64,000 bases of DNA, from positions 111,860 through 175,859 of the forward strand of contig JASAMV010002279.1 in assembly GCA_030248065.1 (NCBI GenBank), in the 5' to 3' direction. This document shows positions 26,501 through 36,949 of this stretch, in pieces. The DNA comes from Rhynchonema sp. JSB1_4. Its lineage: Eukaryota; Nematoda; Chromadorea; Monhysterida; Xyalidae. The notes under the pieces were generated by a model. That model was given only the letters and a program-made list of their open reading frames with translations, did not search any database and was not told where the DNA came from. A program made the translations under genes and the position numbers. How positions within the stretch are numbered: the first letter of the stretch is position 1; each line of letters begins with the position of its first letter.

Positions 26501-28288
26501 ATTTTTGCCTTTGAAAAGCATAAATCTACTTACTCGAGATACCCTTTGGGGTCGGCTCGAGATAGATACCCTTCCCCCCATCCCCCCTAAGGGTTGACTC
26601 GAGATAGATACCCCTTAGGGGCAGTGTAGTGGCAGGCAAATGGTTGCAAGGTACCCTTGGGGGGATGGATCCAGATGGTTGCAAGGTACCCCCCTACCCA
26701 GCCTCCGGGAGGTTGCAAGGTACCCCTGAGGTCCGAAAAAAGGGTGTTTTTTGCATGCATTATACTGCAAATTTGGCCAAAAAATTGGTACTTTTTTGCA
26801 TGTTGGCCGAAAATTTGCCTAAAATACCTTATTATATAGAGATTCGCGATTTTTGGGGTTTTGAGGTCGAAAACAACCATTTTTGCCTATAAAAACCATA
26901 AATTGATGGTTGCAAGGTACCCTCCGGGGTGGTTGCAAGGTACCTACCCTTCCCCCCAAGGTGTGGTTGCATCGGATACCGGATACCCAAAATGAAAAAT
27001 CTCGGATACCAGGGGGGTTGCTCCCTAAAATAAAAAATCTCGGATACCCAGGAGGGGGGGGTTGTTCAAAAAAAGGTCAATTTTTTAGAGGAAAATCGAG
27101 CAAAATCGGTGTTGAAAGTGCAAAAAATGGTCATTTTGGGGGTTATGCTTGCGCCAGCAAGCGATTGTGAGCATTTTGGAGATAAAAATGGGCAATTTTT
27201 ACGGTTTTTTAAAAAAATTTTAGGGTAGGATACCCCTGAACAAAAAGTCAGGATACCGGATACCCCTGGGTGAAAAAATCAAGATACCGGATACTAGGGG
27301 GGTAACCCCCTTCCCCCCCAACGACACCACTGCCTACTCCTTAGGGGGGAATCCCCCCAGCCACTACACTGCTTAGGGGGGAATCCCCCCATCTCCCCTC
27401 CCAGCCACTACAGTGGGTACAGTATCTCCCCCTGCAATTCCATTCCCCCACTCCCCAAAATTCTGGGTACAGTACCCAGGTATCCGCCCCTCTTTTTAGC
27501 CGCAAGGTACAGTATCTCCCCCTTAGAAGTAGCCACAGCACTGAATACAACCAACCATGAATGTGTGCTCTCGCCGTTTGTTCCACCATTTTCTGCATCT
27601 CATAGTCGACGTCATCAGCCAACACATCGCCGCCCGCAAATGTTTCATCGTTGAATGCGTCCAATGTGTCCGACTGACGACCTTCGCTCGCTTCGTCGTC
27701 GCTCGGTAACGGCTGTGCATTGTGCAATCTTGGGAAGTGTTTTTTTTTGAATCGTTAACCTTGTGGAAGCGAGGTTTGAATGGTATCAAAAGCCGCGTTG
27801 TTTTTGCACATTGAATTGAATCTCAAGATTTAATCATCTGTTTACCGACGACATCAAACTGGACTGGACCATTAAATTTGGCATGAAGCTGGATCATTTT
27901 ATGGCGGGATAAATTTGCCAGACCAGGATCATAAAGTCTCCCCGGAAACATGGTGTGGATGGTAAACACATGAATATGAGCCAAAGGTCGCAAGCGGGCC
28001 GGCCCGAAAGCACTATCTTTTCAGTCGCGATTTTCAGTTTTCTGTCAAAAAAATCAGCTTCAGAAAGATCGAATAATTAACTAATCATGAAAACTGACCC
28101 GAAATTTCGGGTGAGCCGGGCTGTGGGGCCTCGGACACGGGCAATGGCGGGATAAAAGACATTGACCCAAGGCCAAGACTAACCGGGAAATCAAAATCAT
28201 CGCCATCCAAAGTGCCACCGATACCACCAGGTGCGTTTCCGCCTCCACCCAACGTCGCCCCGCGAGCGAGCGGTTGTCCAAAACTCAT
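14554..28288 (-). CDS. PATL1: PAT1-family decapping activator (PATL1), about 20 exons, C-terminal end unresolved
   Basis: Pat1 proteins are P-body scaffolds that bridge DDX6, Lsm1-7 and Dcp1/2 to promote mRNA decapping. Exons (minus): 28099-28288, 27556-27728, 25022-25230, 24340-24645, 23351-23458, 23179-23284, 22557-22707, 22068-22178, 21848-21978, 21517-21642, 21314-21401, 20933-21072, 20264-20523, 19718-19849, 18788-18914, 18242-18450, 17371-17532, 16347-16557, 15557-15682, 14554-14646. Nearly all junctions from 25230 to 18242 keep phase. Landmarks: N-terminal FNDETF (DDX6-binding type), Q/P-rich middle, DPYANLVGRREREWLVKIYG with YVDDFYC (the Pat1 RNA-binding region), FTGALGKPSLGSSNCPRTLID, and C-terminal helical-repeat text (RRFKLLMLDIEN, RKGRLLIARTVRHM, FAFDFILLVLLHCARVD). 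About 1050 residues, longer than human PATL1 (770). Two junctions are off by one base (exon 1/2 and 18242/17532), so a micro-exon, wrong boundary or sequence error is likely there. The last exon was not identified. Confidence 0.88.
19340..19710 (+). mobile_element. dispersed repeat A, copy 2
   Basis: Matches 6410-6760 almost throughout and ends GAGCAATAAACAAACAAACC. It stops about 8 bp outside the PATL1 exon 19718-19849, so insertion was tolerated right next to a splice donor (ACA|GTATGT on the minus strand). It lies antisense to PATL1. Confidence 0.55.
20380..20500 (-). repeat. polyproline/polyglutamine tract in PATL1
   Basis: CAG/CAA and CCC/CCA codon runs encode a proline-rich stretch followed by seven consecutive glutamines, with further glutamine runs near 20315-20345. 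Mixed CAA/CAG codons argue for an established protein tract rather than a young uninterrupted microsatellite. Confidence 0.8.
23878..24176. mobile_element. hAT-like MITE in a PATL1 intron
   Basis: The ends CAGTGATGTGGTTGG and CCAACTACATCACTG are near-perfect inverted repeats, flanked by AAGGTGGG (23870-23877) and AAGATGGG (24177-24184), an 8-bp duplication with one mismatch. The short A/T-rich body contains AAAATGGTCAAATT-type text. Confidence 0.75.
26632..27371. mobile_element. hAT-like MITE B (GGTTGCAAGGTACC type), inserted in C
   Basis: Ends CAGTGTAGTGGCAGGC and CAGCCACTACACTG, with a perfect 8-bp duplication CTTAGGGG at 26624-26631 and 27372-27379. Subterminal arrays of GGTTGCAAGGTACC lie near both sides. 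Its right part is interrupted by a D-type element (about 26955-27332). Intact relatives are at 41487-41926 and 60184-60601. Confidence 0.85.
26955..27332. mobile_element. hAT-like MITE D (GGATACCGGATACCCC type), innermost insertion
   Basis: The right end is CCAACGACACCACTG at 27318-27332; the left end is degenerate (CAAGGTGTGGTTGCA). The body has arrays of GGATACCGGATACCC and a central TGCGCCAGCAAGCGA. Its relative at 33872-34250 has a cleaner left end, CAGTGGCGTGGTTGGG. The missing target duplication on the left suggests a small deletion. Confidence 0.6.
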
Positions 28289-30910
28289 GTTTCAGATGTT
28301 TTCACATTTCGTTTACCTCTGAAAACGTAAAGGACAGAAAAACGTTTCGACCAGAACAAAGACAAATCATCAAAGAGACAAATTTTGAAACCAAAAACGG
28401 TCTGACTGTTTGGTTGAAGACGGCGCCAGAAACATCTAAAGATCATTCTCTCTGAATGTTCAGTGGAGGAACGATGTCTTGGAACATGCACGTTCCTGAA
28501 GATCTTGCTGGTTTCTGCACAAACAGATGCATGTAATGTGATCAGTGAGATAACGTGCTGTTGCACAGCCGGTCATGCAGACCTCAGATAATCACACACA
28601 GAGATGTCAAATGAAAGACAATAATAAAAATTTTATCATCAAATCTAGTTCAGCCGTTTCAAATAATCTCTATCCGCATAGCATATACCTCAGTGAATAT
28701 CACAAGTTTCACATACAAAGACCTTCACTAAAAAGTTGCATCCCTTTACCCGGTTACTTCATTTGCAGTGGTCATCGAATCGGATCGGGCCTTGAAAGTT
28801 AAAAAACAAGAAATAATCTGAGCCACGGCATGACAGAACGAGAACCGATCACTAAACCTGGTTCTAACTTCCAGAAAATACAAACTGGGCAGTGATAATG
28901 GATAAAAAAAGCGACACCACAACGGGCTAGCACAAAGAAGCAAGCAAGACTGAAAAGTCAACGACAGCCAACAATCACCGCAATACAGGTTCAATAAAAA
29001 AAGCATGAATACAAGATGGAATAGAAAGCCAAAATTTCACGCACGCCAAGATCAAATGAAAAAAGCAACGATACGAAGAAAGTACGAAAAGACCAAACAA
29101 CTTTCACTTTCATGGAGACGCAATAAAATTTCCACTTCACTCTTTGTAACAAAAATAAAAATAAACAACCGTAACATCTACAAAGAATGGAACGATAGTT
29201 CAGTTCCCAACCAACACACGAACAATTTGGTCAAATCCTGCAACTTTGGAAACGCACGGAAACAGTGATTGCTGAATTACGAAAAAGATGGCGGCTGACG
29301 ATGCAGGGAAGTCACAGAAAACGAAAAAATACTTTCTTCCTTTGGTGTTTGTGTTCCTACGGTATTCTGGGCTGAGTGACACCCTGCTGTAGACTGCCTT
29401 TCAGAACGAAACTGGAAATCGGAAAAAGTGTTCAGAAAATTTTCTAACATTATTGCCGTGCTCACTTTAAAAATGGCCGTACTTACACAATTTTGGTGAT
29501 GGTTACGATATGATTCGGACTTCGAAGAATTAGTAACCACCGCAATTTTAGTCCGGTAACACGCTGGGTCACTGAGTACAGTTCTTGACGACTTACACCA
29601 CGAAAAATCGATACAGGCTCCAGCACAGTGCACACCGATACGCTTTTGGCCATTACGGGAAGCTACAAGCTCACCCAAATTAATCAAATGCAGGTAAGAC
29701 TGTACTTGACGACCAGCTGGCTACAATCAGACTTAGAAACTAGAGCCTAAAAACTGAAATAGAACCACGCCCAAATGATACATACATACACCACTGACAT
29801 AAAAAATGCGGATTCTTATTTCAGTTTTTAACGGCTTTGATAATAACATATATGTTTTTACAACAATCTGTTTGTTTTCGTCCTGGTCTTATTATTTATT
29901 ATCTACAACGTCCAGCGCGCGATCTCTTCGAGCGTGCGCGTCGATGATTCTCTTACGCACTCTTCGCCCACTCTTCGCAGGATTTCGGCTGAAAATTTAG
30001 CTACACTTTATTTCATTTACTTTTAAGCAGTAAATTGGCATGTAGAGCCTGTAGGAGTCTCTGATGATTCGTAGGCGCGCCCCCCAGGTGGACCCCAGGT
30101 AGGTTTTTACACAGCCAGCAACTTGGAGACCATTATTCTGTGTAGCATCCGTATTGTGTGAGGTGTGCTGCTGTAGGCTGTTCCTTTTTCTATCTCACTA
30201 TCCGAAATTCTAATCAACGTCAGGGTCTGAAAGTCATTTTGGTTGGTGGGTTTGGTTGTTTGAATTTTGGTTTTTTATCGGTTTTTTGTGTTTTTTTTGG
30301 GAGGTTGGTAGGGTTTATTGATAGAGGAGGATGTTGGGGAGGATCATTGGTTGTTGGTTAGTTTAGTTTTTTTTTAATATTGTTTTTCTATTTCTCTTTT
30401 CTTTTAGTGGGGGTATAAATTTGTTTTGGTGGAAAGTGGGGGATTGATAGAGTAGTGTTTATGTTTTTCGCCGTTAGGGTTTTTTTTTTTTAATTAGGTT
30501 TGTTTTATAGAGTTTAGGTGTAGTAGGAATTTCGTTGAGGTTTTTCACTTGTTGTGTGAAATGAGTAAATGGTTTTGAGGGAGGGAGGTGGGGGTGGAAA
30601 TAAGAAATTTTAAAATTAATTCAAGTGATTTTAGACTATCATTTAGGACGATGTGAAAGTGTAGTTGGTTAATGTTGTGTTGTGGGAGAAGGATGTAGAG
30701 TGGTTTCATTTAATCTGTTCTTTTTCAGTTCTTAGCTTAAGTACTTTTGTTCTTCCGTCTCATCATGTCTTGTAAAAATTCCGTACACATTTATTCTTGT
30801 TGACTCAAGATTTTTTCGACAACTGTTATCAGCGCCGTTTCTCTTCCATCTCCCTTCGGATTTAAGAATCCTATCCGCAAAGCGAATGCGTTTCACTCCT
30901 TACACGTTTT

Positions 30911-31310
30911 GATTAGAATTTCGGCATAGTCAGCATAGAAAAAGGACAGTCCTGTACAGTCACACACCTCACACAATGACGGGGTCTTTTCACAGATAAT
31001 GGTCTCCAAGTTGCTGGGCCTGTGTAAAAATCCCTACCATGGGGTTCCACACTGGCGCGGCTCGCCGCGCCTGCCCACGAATCATCAGCAGACTCCTGAC
31101 AGGCTCTACATGCCAATTTACTGCTGCTGCAAAAGTAAATGAATATAAAGTGTCAGCTAAATTTTCAGCCGTTGTGTTCAAATGCCTGCACGCGGCATGC
31201 AGCCAGTGCGCGGGCGGCATGAAGCAGTGTCTCGTCTGTCAAGAGCCAATCATCGAACGCGCCACGCTCGAAGAGATCACGCGCGCTGGATCGTTTGTCA
31301 GATAATAAAT
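30911..31310 (+). CDS. possible RING-finger C-terminal exon inside the inverted repeat
   Basis: After a TTTTCAG acceptor at about 31165-31171 the plus strand reads FKCLHAACSQCAGGMKQCLVC followed by a short tail and TAA at 31305, then AATAAATAATAA as a possible polyadenylation signal. The spacing C-x-H-x2-C-x2-C-x6-C-x2-C fits the second half of a RING finger. The first C-x2-C pair was not found, and the only upstream exon in phase needs a 34-nt intron. The minus strand of the same DNA is also open and Cys-rich (LACRACQES, RHCVRCV), so the strand is not certain. A deletion-rich copy is in the left arm near 29900-30200. Confidence 0.3.
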
Positions 31311-33117
31311 AATAAGACCAGGACGAAAACAAACAGATTGTTGTAAAAACATATATGTTATTATCAAAGCCGTTAAAAACTGAAATAAGAATCCGCATTT
31401 TTTATGTCAGTGGTGTATGTATGTATCATTTGGGCGTGGTTCTATTTCAGTTTTTAGGCTCTAGTTTCTAAGTCTGATTGTAGCCAGCTGGTCGTCAAGT
31501 ACAGTCTTACCTGCATTTGATTAATTTGGGTGAGCTTGTAGCTTCCCGTAATGGCCAAAAGCGTATCGGTGTGCACTGTGCTGGAGCCTGTATCGATTTT
31601 TCGTGGTGTAAGTCGTCAAGAACTGTACTCAGTGACCCAGCGTGTTACCGGACTAAAATTGCGGTGGTTACTAATTCTTCGAAGTCCGAATCATATCGTA
31701 ACCATCACCAAAATTGTGTAAGTACGGCCATTTTTAAAGTGAGCACGGCAATAATGTTAGAAAATTTTCTGAACACTTTTTCCGATTTCCAGTTTCGTTC
31801 TGAAAGGCAGTCTACAGCAGGGTGTCACTCAGCCCAGAATACCGTAGGAACACAAACACCAAAGGAAGAAAGTATTTTTTCGTTTTCTGTGACTTCCCTG
31901 CATCGTCAGCCGCCATCTTTTTCGTAATTCAGCAATCACTGTTTCCGTGCGTTTCCAAAGTTGCAGGATTTGACCAAATTGTTCGTGTGTTGGTTGGGAA
32001 CTGAACTATCGTTCCATTCTTTGTAGATGTTACGGTTGTTTATTTTTATTTTTGTTACAAAGAGTGAAGTGGAAATTTTATTGCGTCTCCATGAAAGTGA
32101 AAGTTGTTTGGTCTTTTCGTACTTTCTTCGTATCGTTGCTTTTTTCATTTGATCTTGGCGTGCGTGAAATTTTGGCTTTCTATTCCATCTTGTATTCATG
32201 CTTTTTTTATTGAACCTGTATTGCGGTGATTGTTGGCTGTCGTTGACTTTTCAGTCTTGCTTGCTTCTTTGTGCTAGCCCGTTGTGGTGTCGCTTTTTTT
32301 ATCCATTATCACTGCCCAGTTTGTATTTTCTGGAAGTTAGAACCAGGTTTAGTGATCGGTTCTCGTTCTGTCATGCCGTGGCTCAGATTATTTCTTGTTT
32401 TTTTTAACTTTCAAGCCCATCCGATTCAATACCACTGCAAATGAAGTAACCGGGTAAAGGGATGCAACTTTTTAGTGAAGGTCTTTGTATGTGAAACTTG
32501 TGATATTCACTGAGGTATATGCTATGCAGATAGAGATTATTTGAAACGGCTGAACTAGATTTGATGATAAAATTTTTATTATTGTCTTTCATTTGACATC
32601 TCTGTGTGTGATTATCTGAGGTCTGCATGACCGGCTGTGCAACAGCACGTTATCTCACTGATCACATTACATGCATCTGTTTGTGCAGAAACCAGCAAGA
32701 TCTTCAGGAACGTGCATGTTCCAAGACATCGTTCCTCCACTGAACATTCAGAGAGAATGATCTTTAGATGTTTCTGGCGCCGTCTTCAACCAAACAGTCA
32801 GACCGTTTTTGGTTTCAAAATTTGTCTCTTTGATGATTTGTCTTTGTTCTGGTCGAAACGTGTAGTCAGGAGTCTGCAAACGTCATTCGCTTTGCGGATT
32901 CAGGATTGCTTGAAATCCGAAGGCGCCAGCGCCATGGAAGAGAAACGGCGCTGCATGAATCAGTTTGTTTCGAAAAAATCTTGAGTCAACAAGAATAAAT
33001 GTGTATCCGGCAATTTTTACAAGACATGGATGCAGCACGGCAAGCAACCAAAAGTACTTGAAAGCTAAGAACTTGAAAAAGAACAGATTAAGTTTTCATG
33101 GATTAAAACCCACTGAC

Positions 33118-33752
33118 CTATCTGATTCGGCTTGTCCCTGCCCTCTTCCACACATTCACCGCAGGCACCGTCGTAATGTTCAGCACCCAACTGACGCACT
33201 TTGTCCCACCATTTCGGTTCGCTCAGAGATGGATAGGGGTCTTCTGAAAATTCACTTGGCAATTAATGTTTGAAAATTGGTTTCTTGATTTGGCCCAACC
33301 CCCACCTCACCTCCCTTCAAAACCATTTGACTTCATTTTCACACAACAGAGTGACAAAACTCTGCCAACGAAATCTATCTCGCCTAGCTAGCACCTAAAC
33401 TCTGTCATGAAAACATGAACCTGGCAAGTTTTGAAAAAAAAATCCCCAGATCATCCACCTAACCGGGCGGATCAGCGCGAATGCCAGTCGGCTGTTGACG
33501 TAGCAGACGATTCCTAATGCGTTCCTGATTGGTCAGATAGCCACCGGCCGGAGTGCCCGCTTTTGTGTTCGCATCGCAGTGATGTTTCAAGCAATGATTG
33601 TTGTATCGACTCTCGCGCACCGGGTGGCCCTGTAGAAATGGAAAAGAGGAAATAGGAAAAGACAATATTGTAAAAAAAAACTAACGAATCTAACGCCAGA
33701 GACCAACCTTCGGACAAGTCGTCCATTCGTCTGTGTTACCGCCAAACGACAT
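33118..33752 (-). CDS. unrecognised Cys/His-containing protein, first three exons
   Basis: Three in-phase exons: 33708-33752 (ATG, MSFGGNTDEWTTCPK), 33464-33629 and 33118-33243. They encode about 112 residues with HPVRESRYNNHCLKHHC, TNQERIRNRLLRQQPTG and EPKWWDKVRQLGAEHYDGA followed by CGEC. Each boundary has a good GT/AG signal (donor GTTAGG, acceptors TCTACAG and TTTTCAG). The last exon ends with one base of a codon, so more exons must follow, but the inverted duplication begins directly beyond, so the rest of the gene is scrambled. If the duplication is an artefact, the true next segment is the sequence represented by 30911-32861. I do not recognise the family. Confidence 0.55.
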
Positions 33753-33871
33753 GTTCTTCTCGCTTCTGATTTTCAATTAGCGATAAATCACTAGCTTGGT
33801 TTCGTTCTGCTCTTGGATTCAAACCAAATCGCTAGCTCGCGGGCAAACAAACAGAGAGTCGATCCTCGACC

Positions 33872-34250
33872 CAGTGGCGTGGTTGGGAAATCAAAAAGTC
33901 AGGATACCGGATAACAAAAATCCAAAATTTTCGGATACCGGATACCCAAAATAAAAAATCTCGGACACCAGGCGGGTTGCTCCCTAAAATTAAAAATCTC
34001 GGATGCCCAGGGGGGTTGTTCAAAAAAGGTAATTTTTTAGAGGAAAATCAAGCAAAATCGGTGTTGAAAGCGCAAAAATGGTCATTTTGGGGGTTATGCT
34101 TGCGCCAGCAAGCGATTTTGAGCATTTTGGAGGTAAAATTGGGCGATTTCCACAGTTTCCGGGAAAATTTTAGGGTAGGATACCCCTGGACAAAAAGTCA
34201 GGATACCGGATACCCCTGGGTGAACAAATCAAGATACCGGATACGACGGT
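33872..34250. mobile_element. hAT-like MITE D, second copy
   Basis: Starts CAGTGGCGTGGTTGGG and repeats GGATACCGGATACCC and CCCTGGACAAAAAGTCAGG; the central part matches 27080-27200 (TTGCGCCAGCAAGCGA). Its right terminus is lost where the element at 34259 begins. Confidence 0.6.
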
Positions 34251-34258
34251 GATAACCC

Positions 34259-34727
34259 CAGTGTTGGAGGTACTCCGGAGGGGGATACATACTGTACCGG
34301 AGAGGGGGGATACCAACTGTACCAGAGCGAGCCGATGGTCTGGGGTTATGTACCTAGGGGAGGGTTTGGGGGGTTAGGTCTTTGGGTGAAAATTTTTAAT
34401 GTTTTTATTACGTGTGGAATCGTGTGAAAACGTAGTATTTGCGCGCGTAGCGCGCGAATTTTGGGTTCATTGCGTCGGCACCAACTCAATAATACATATA
34501 TAAGAAGATTAAGTTTGGGTAATTAGAGGTAAAAACCACTGATTTTGCACTCATTTTGGTCAAAATTGGCCCTTTTGGGGCAAAATCAGGGGGATACCTA
34601 CTGTACCGTGGTGACAATCGGGGGATACCTACTGTGCCATGCCAAACATCGGGGGGATACCTGCTGTACCAGGCGAAGGGGGATACCTACTGTACTGGGG
34701 GTAGCCCCCACCCCACCTCCAACACTG
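34259..34727. mobile_element. hAT-like MITE A (GGGGATACCTACTGTACC type), copy 1
   Basis: Ends CAGTGTTGGAGGTAC and CCACCTCCAACACTG, flanked by GATAACCC (34251-34258) and GGTAACCC (34728-34735). Arrays of GGGGATACCTACTGTACC lie at both sides and the box GCGCGCGTAGCGCGCGAA is in the centre (about 34441-34458). Confidence 0.85.
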
Positions 34728-34739
34728 GGTAACCCCACC

Positions 34740-35067
34740 GGGGGGAAGGGTATCTATGTCGAACCGACCCCAAAGGATATCTCGAGTACGTAGATTTATG
34801 CTTTTCAAAGTCAAAACTAGGTGTTTTTCGACCTCGGAACCCCTAAACACCCAAAAATGGTCATTTTAGGCCAATTTTCGGCAAAAATGTCAAAAAGTAC
34901 CCATTTTTAGGCCAATTTTGCAGTAAAATTGCATGCAAAAAACGGCCTTTTTTCGCCTTTTGAAGGAACATAGGGGTATCTTGGGTAGCCTCTGGGGGGT
35001 CTCTCGAGTAACTCCGAAACCTTCCCCCCCTTGGGTATCTTGGGTCGATTGGCCCGCCACCACACTG
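34740..35067. mobile_element. MITE C, second copy, one end missing
   Basis: The right end is CCCGCCACCACACTG. The body is the reverse complement of the C-type element at 26231-26560 (GGTATCTTGGG and CTCGAGTAACTCCGAAACC). The left terminus is truncated beside the A-type element. The following 35090-35330 has text related to 56480-56650 (ATTTAGGCCATTTTGGG). Confidence 0.6.
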
Positions 35068-35469
35068 CCACGGTACACTTAGCACACTAACCGCCGCGCC
35101 AGGCAGTGTAGTTCCTGGGGGGCATATTTAGGGGCAAAATAGACAAATTTAGGCCATTTTGGGTTTAGACCATGATAATTCAAAATTTAGGCCATCAAAT
35201 AGGTCAATGATGTCAAAAGTCGCCAAAATACCCTTTTTATGGAGAATTTTTCCAAAAAGGGGAAAAAATCGGTCAAATTTTCTACCTCAAAAAGTGACTT
35301 TTTCCTGGATTTGGGCAGTGTAGTACTTGGTCAGGGTGTTGCGATAGATAGATTGGGACCCGAAATGTGTTGACGATAGATAGATCATAGATGATCCAAT
35401 GATTTTGTGCTTTTAAGAAAGCAACAAGCCTTTTTAATCAGTTCTTGTTTTATCTCCTTGTTTTTGTGA

Positions 35470-36460
35470 CACCGACTTGAAATGAACACCGTCCCCGCCA
35501 ACAACAAGTCCGAAATCTGGGGGGTCAATGGTGTGGCTGGGGGGGGGGTCGGGATGAGAGCTAAAATAGAGCCCCCCAAAAATAGAGCCCCCAAAAATAC
35601 AGCCCCCCTAAAAGGGGTCAGTGAAAAAATAGAGCCCCCCAACTTGGAATTCCCCGCTTGGGGGTCGTAAAGTCAAGTTCTTGTATAAGACACCTTGTGT
35701 ACAACGTTTGTGGTTGAGTATATGATGACGTAAAGCCTTTTATTGAAGATCTGCAGCTGCACCTAAAAACACTCAATAATGACCAGTAACACCCGGACAG
35801 AACTCCATTTTAGGGGTATTTTTTGGAACATTTTTTGAGATTTTGGGTAGCGAAAAAATACAGCCCCCCAAAAATAGAGCCCCCAAAAAATACAGCCCCC
35901 CCCCTAAAATGGGTCAGTGAAAAAATACAGCCCCCCTTGTATTTTAGGTTTTACGGTAAACAACGTTTGACACAACAACACAGCCTTACCATACCACTAA
36001 GCTGTGGTACGGTGAAGGTTGGGGGCGCGGTTCTATTATTGGGGGGTCAATTAATGGGGGGGGTTCTATTTTTGATTTCGAGCGATTTAGGTGGGGTTCA
36101 ATTAATGGGGGGTTATATTTCCGACAATCAGGTACCGTATTCCCCAAAATAGAGCCCCCAAAAATACAGCCCCCCTAAAAGGGGTCAGTGAAAAAATAGA
36201 GCCCCCCAAAAATACAGCCCCCAACTTGGAATTCCCCGCTTGGGGTCGTAAAGTCAAGTTCTTGTATAAGACACCATGTGTACAACGTTTGTTGTTGAGT
36301 ATATGATGACGTAAATCCTTTTATGGAAGATCTGCACCTAAAAACACTCAATAATGACCAGTAACACCCTGACAGAACCAGTGTAGTACTTGGTCAGGGT
36401 GTTGACGATAGATAGATTGGGATTGGGACCCGAAATGTGTTGACGATAGATAGATTGACC
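35470..36460. repeat. ATAGAGCCCCCCAAAAATACAGCCCCCC array region, duplicated
   Basis: Dense repeats of AAAATAGAGCCCCC and AAAATACAGCCCCCC alternate with GGGGTCAGTGAAAAAATA. A block around 35560-35800 recurs at 36140-36400, including TAAAGTCAAGTTCTTGTATAAGACACC. The same words occur at 38380-38420 and 39650-39815. It is a repeat family with simple-sequence arrays; the ends are not clear. Confidence 0.6.
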
Positions 36461-36461
36461 C

Positions 36462-36934
36462 CAGTGTTGGAGGTACTCTGGAGGGGGGGATACCTACTGT
36501 ACCGCGCTCGGAGAGGGGGGGATACCTACTGTACCAGAGCCGATGGCCTGGGGGGGGGGGTATGTACCTAGGGGGGGTTTGGGGGGGGTTGGGGGGGGGT
36601 TAGGTTTTGGGGTGAAAATTTTTTATGTGTTTATTATGTGTGGAATCGTGTGAAAACGTAGTATTTGCGCGCGTAGCGCGCGAATTTCGGGTAATTTGAG
36701 GTAAAAACCACTGATTTTGCACTAATTTCGGCCATTTTGGTCAAAAATTGGCACTTTTGGGGCAAAATCGGGGGGGATACCTACTGTACCTGTACCGGGG
36801 TGAAAATCGGGGGGGATACCTACTGTACCATGCCAAACATCGGGGGGGATACCTACTGTACCAGGCGAGGGGGGATACCTACTGTACTGGGGGGGGGGGC
36901 TACCCCCCCCCAAACCCCCCCACCTCCAACACTG
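36462..36934. mobile_element. hAT-like MITE A, copy 2
   Basis: Ends CAGTGTTGGAGGTACTC and CACCTCCAACACTG, with a perfect 8-bp duplication ATTGACCC at 36454-36461 and 36935-36942. It has the same internal plan as 34259-34727, with the box GCGCGCGTAGCGCGCGAA at about 36667-36684. Confidence 0.88.
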
Positions 36935-36949
36935 ATTGACCCAAGTCCG

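Larger units (their letters stand above)
26231..27415. mobile_element. hAT-like MITE C (TCGAGATACC type), inserted in E
   Basis: Starts CAGTGTGGTGGAAGG and ends CCAGCCACTACAGTG. The body repeats CTCGAGATACCC, with a central GTTTGCGCGCGGAGCGCGCGA box at about 26449-26470. It is itself interrupted by element B at 26632-27371. The outer 8-mers (ATGGTAGT and GGTACAGT) do not match well, so its target duplication has decayed or its limits are slightly off. A second copy, in opposite orientation and lacking one end, is at 34740-35067. Confidence 0.65.
25945..27543. mobile_element. hAT-like MITE E (GTACAGTATCTCCCC type), outer shell of a nested stack
   Basis: Left end CAAGTGCTGCGGCTGGGG, right end AGTAGCCACAGCACTG, flanked by AATGCAAC (25937-25944) and AATACAAC (27544-27551), 7 of 8 identical. 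The body has GGTACAGTATCTCCCC-like repeats near both ends. It is split by another element at 26231-27415. It sits inside the PATL1 intron with its right end only 12 bp from the exon 27556-27728. An uninterrupted relative is at about 44940-45340. Confidence 0.8.
28342..33760. repeat. large inverted duplication with a degraded centre
   Basis: The arm 28342-30215 is the reverse complement of 30911-32861; over 28342-29880 they are almost identical. The core 30216-30910 is a noisy reverse-complement copy of 32862-33760, about 20% shorter through scattered deletions. From 29881 to 30215 the left arm is likewise about 20% shorter than its partner. In simple notation the order is X-Y'-X'-Y, equal to an inverted copy of X+Y pushed between X and Y. 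Open frames such as the one at 29277-29687 and 31517-31927 are therefore the same sequence twice and should not be counted as two genes. Confidence 0.85.

Noticed and set aside
29277..31927. Identical 136-codon open frames at 29277-29687 and 31517-31927
   Set aside because: They are the same DNA in two arms of the inverted duplication, not a repeated gene; no domain is visible.
35470..36460. CRISPR-like array of AATAGAGCCCCCC units
   Set aside because: Unit spacing is irregular, spacers are not unique and the genome is eukaryotic; this is a simple-sequence repeat family.
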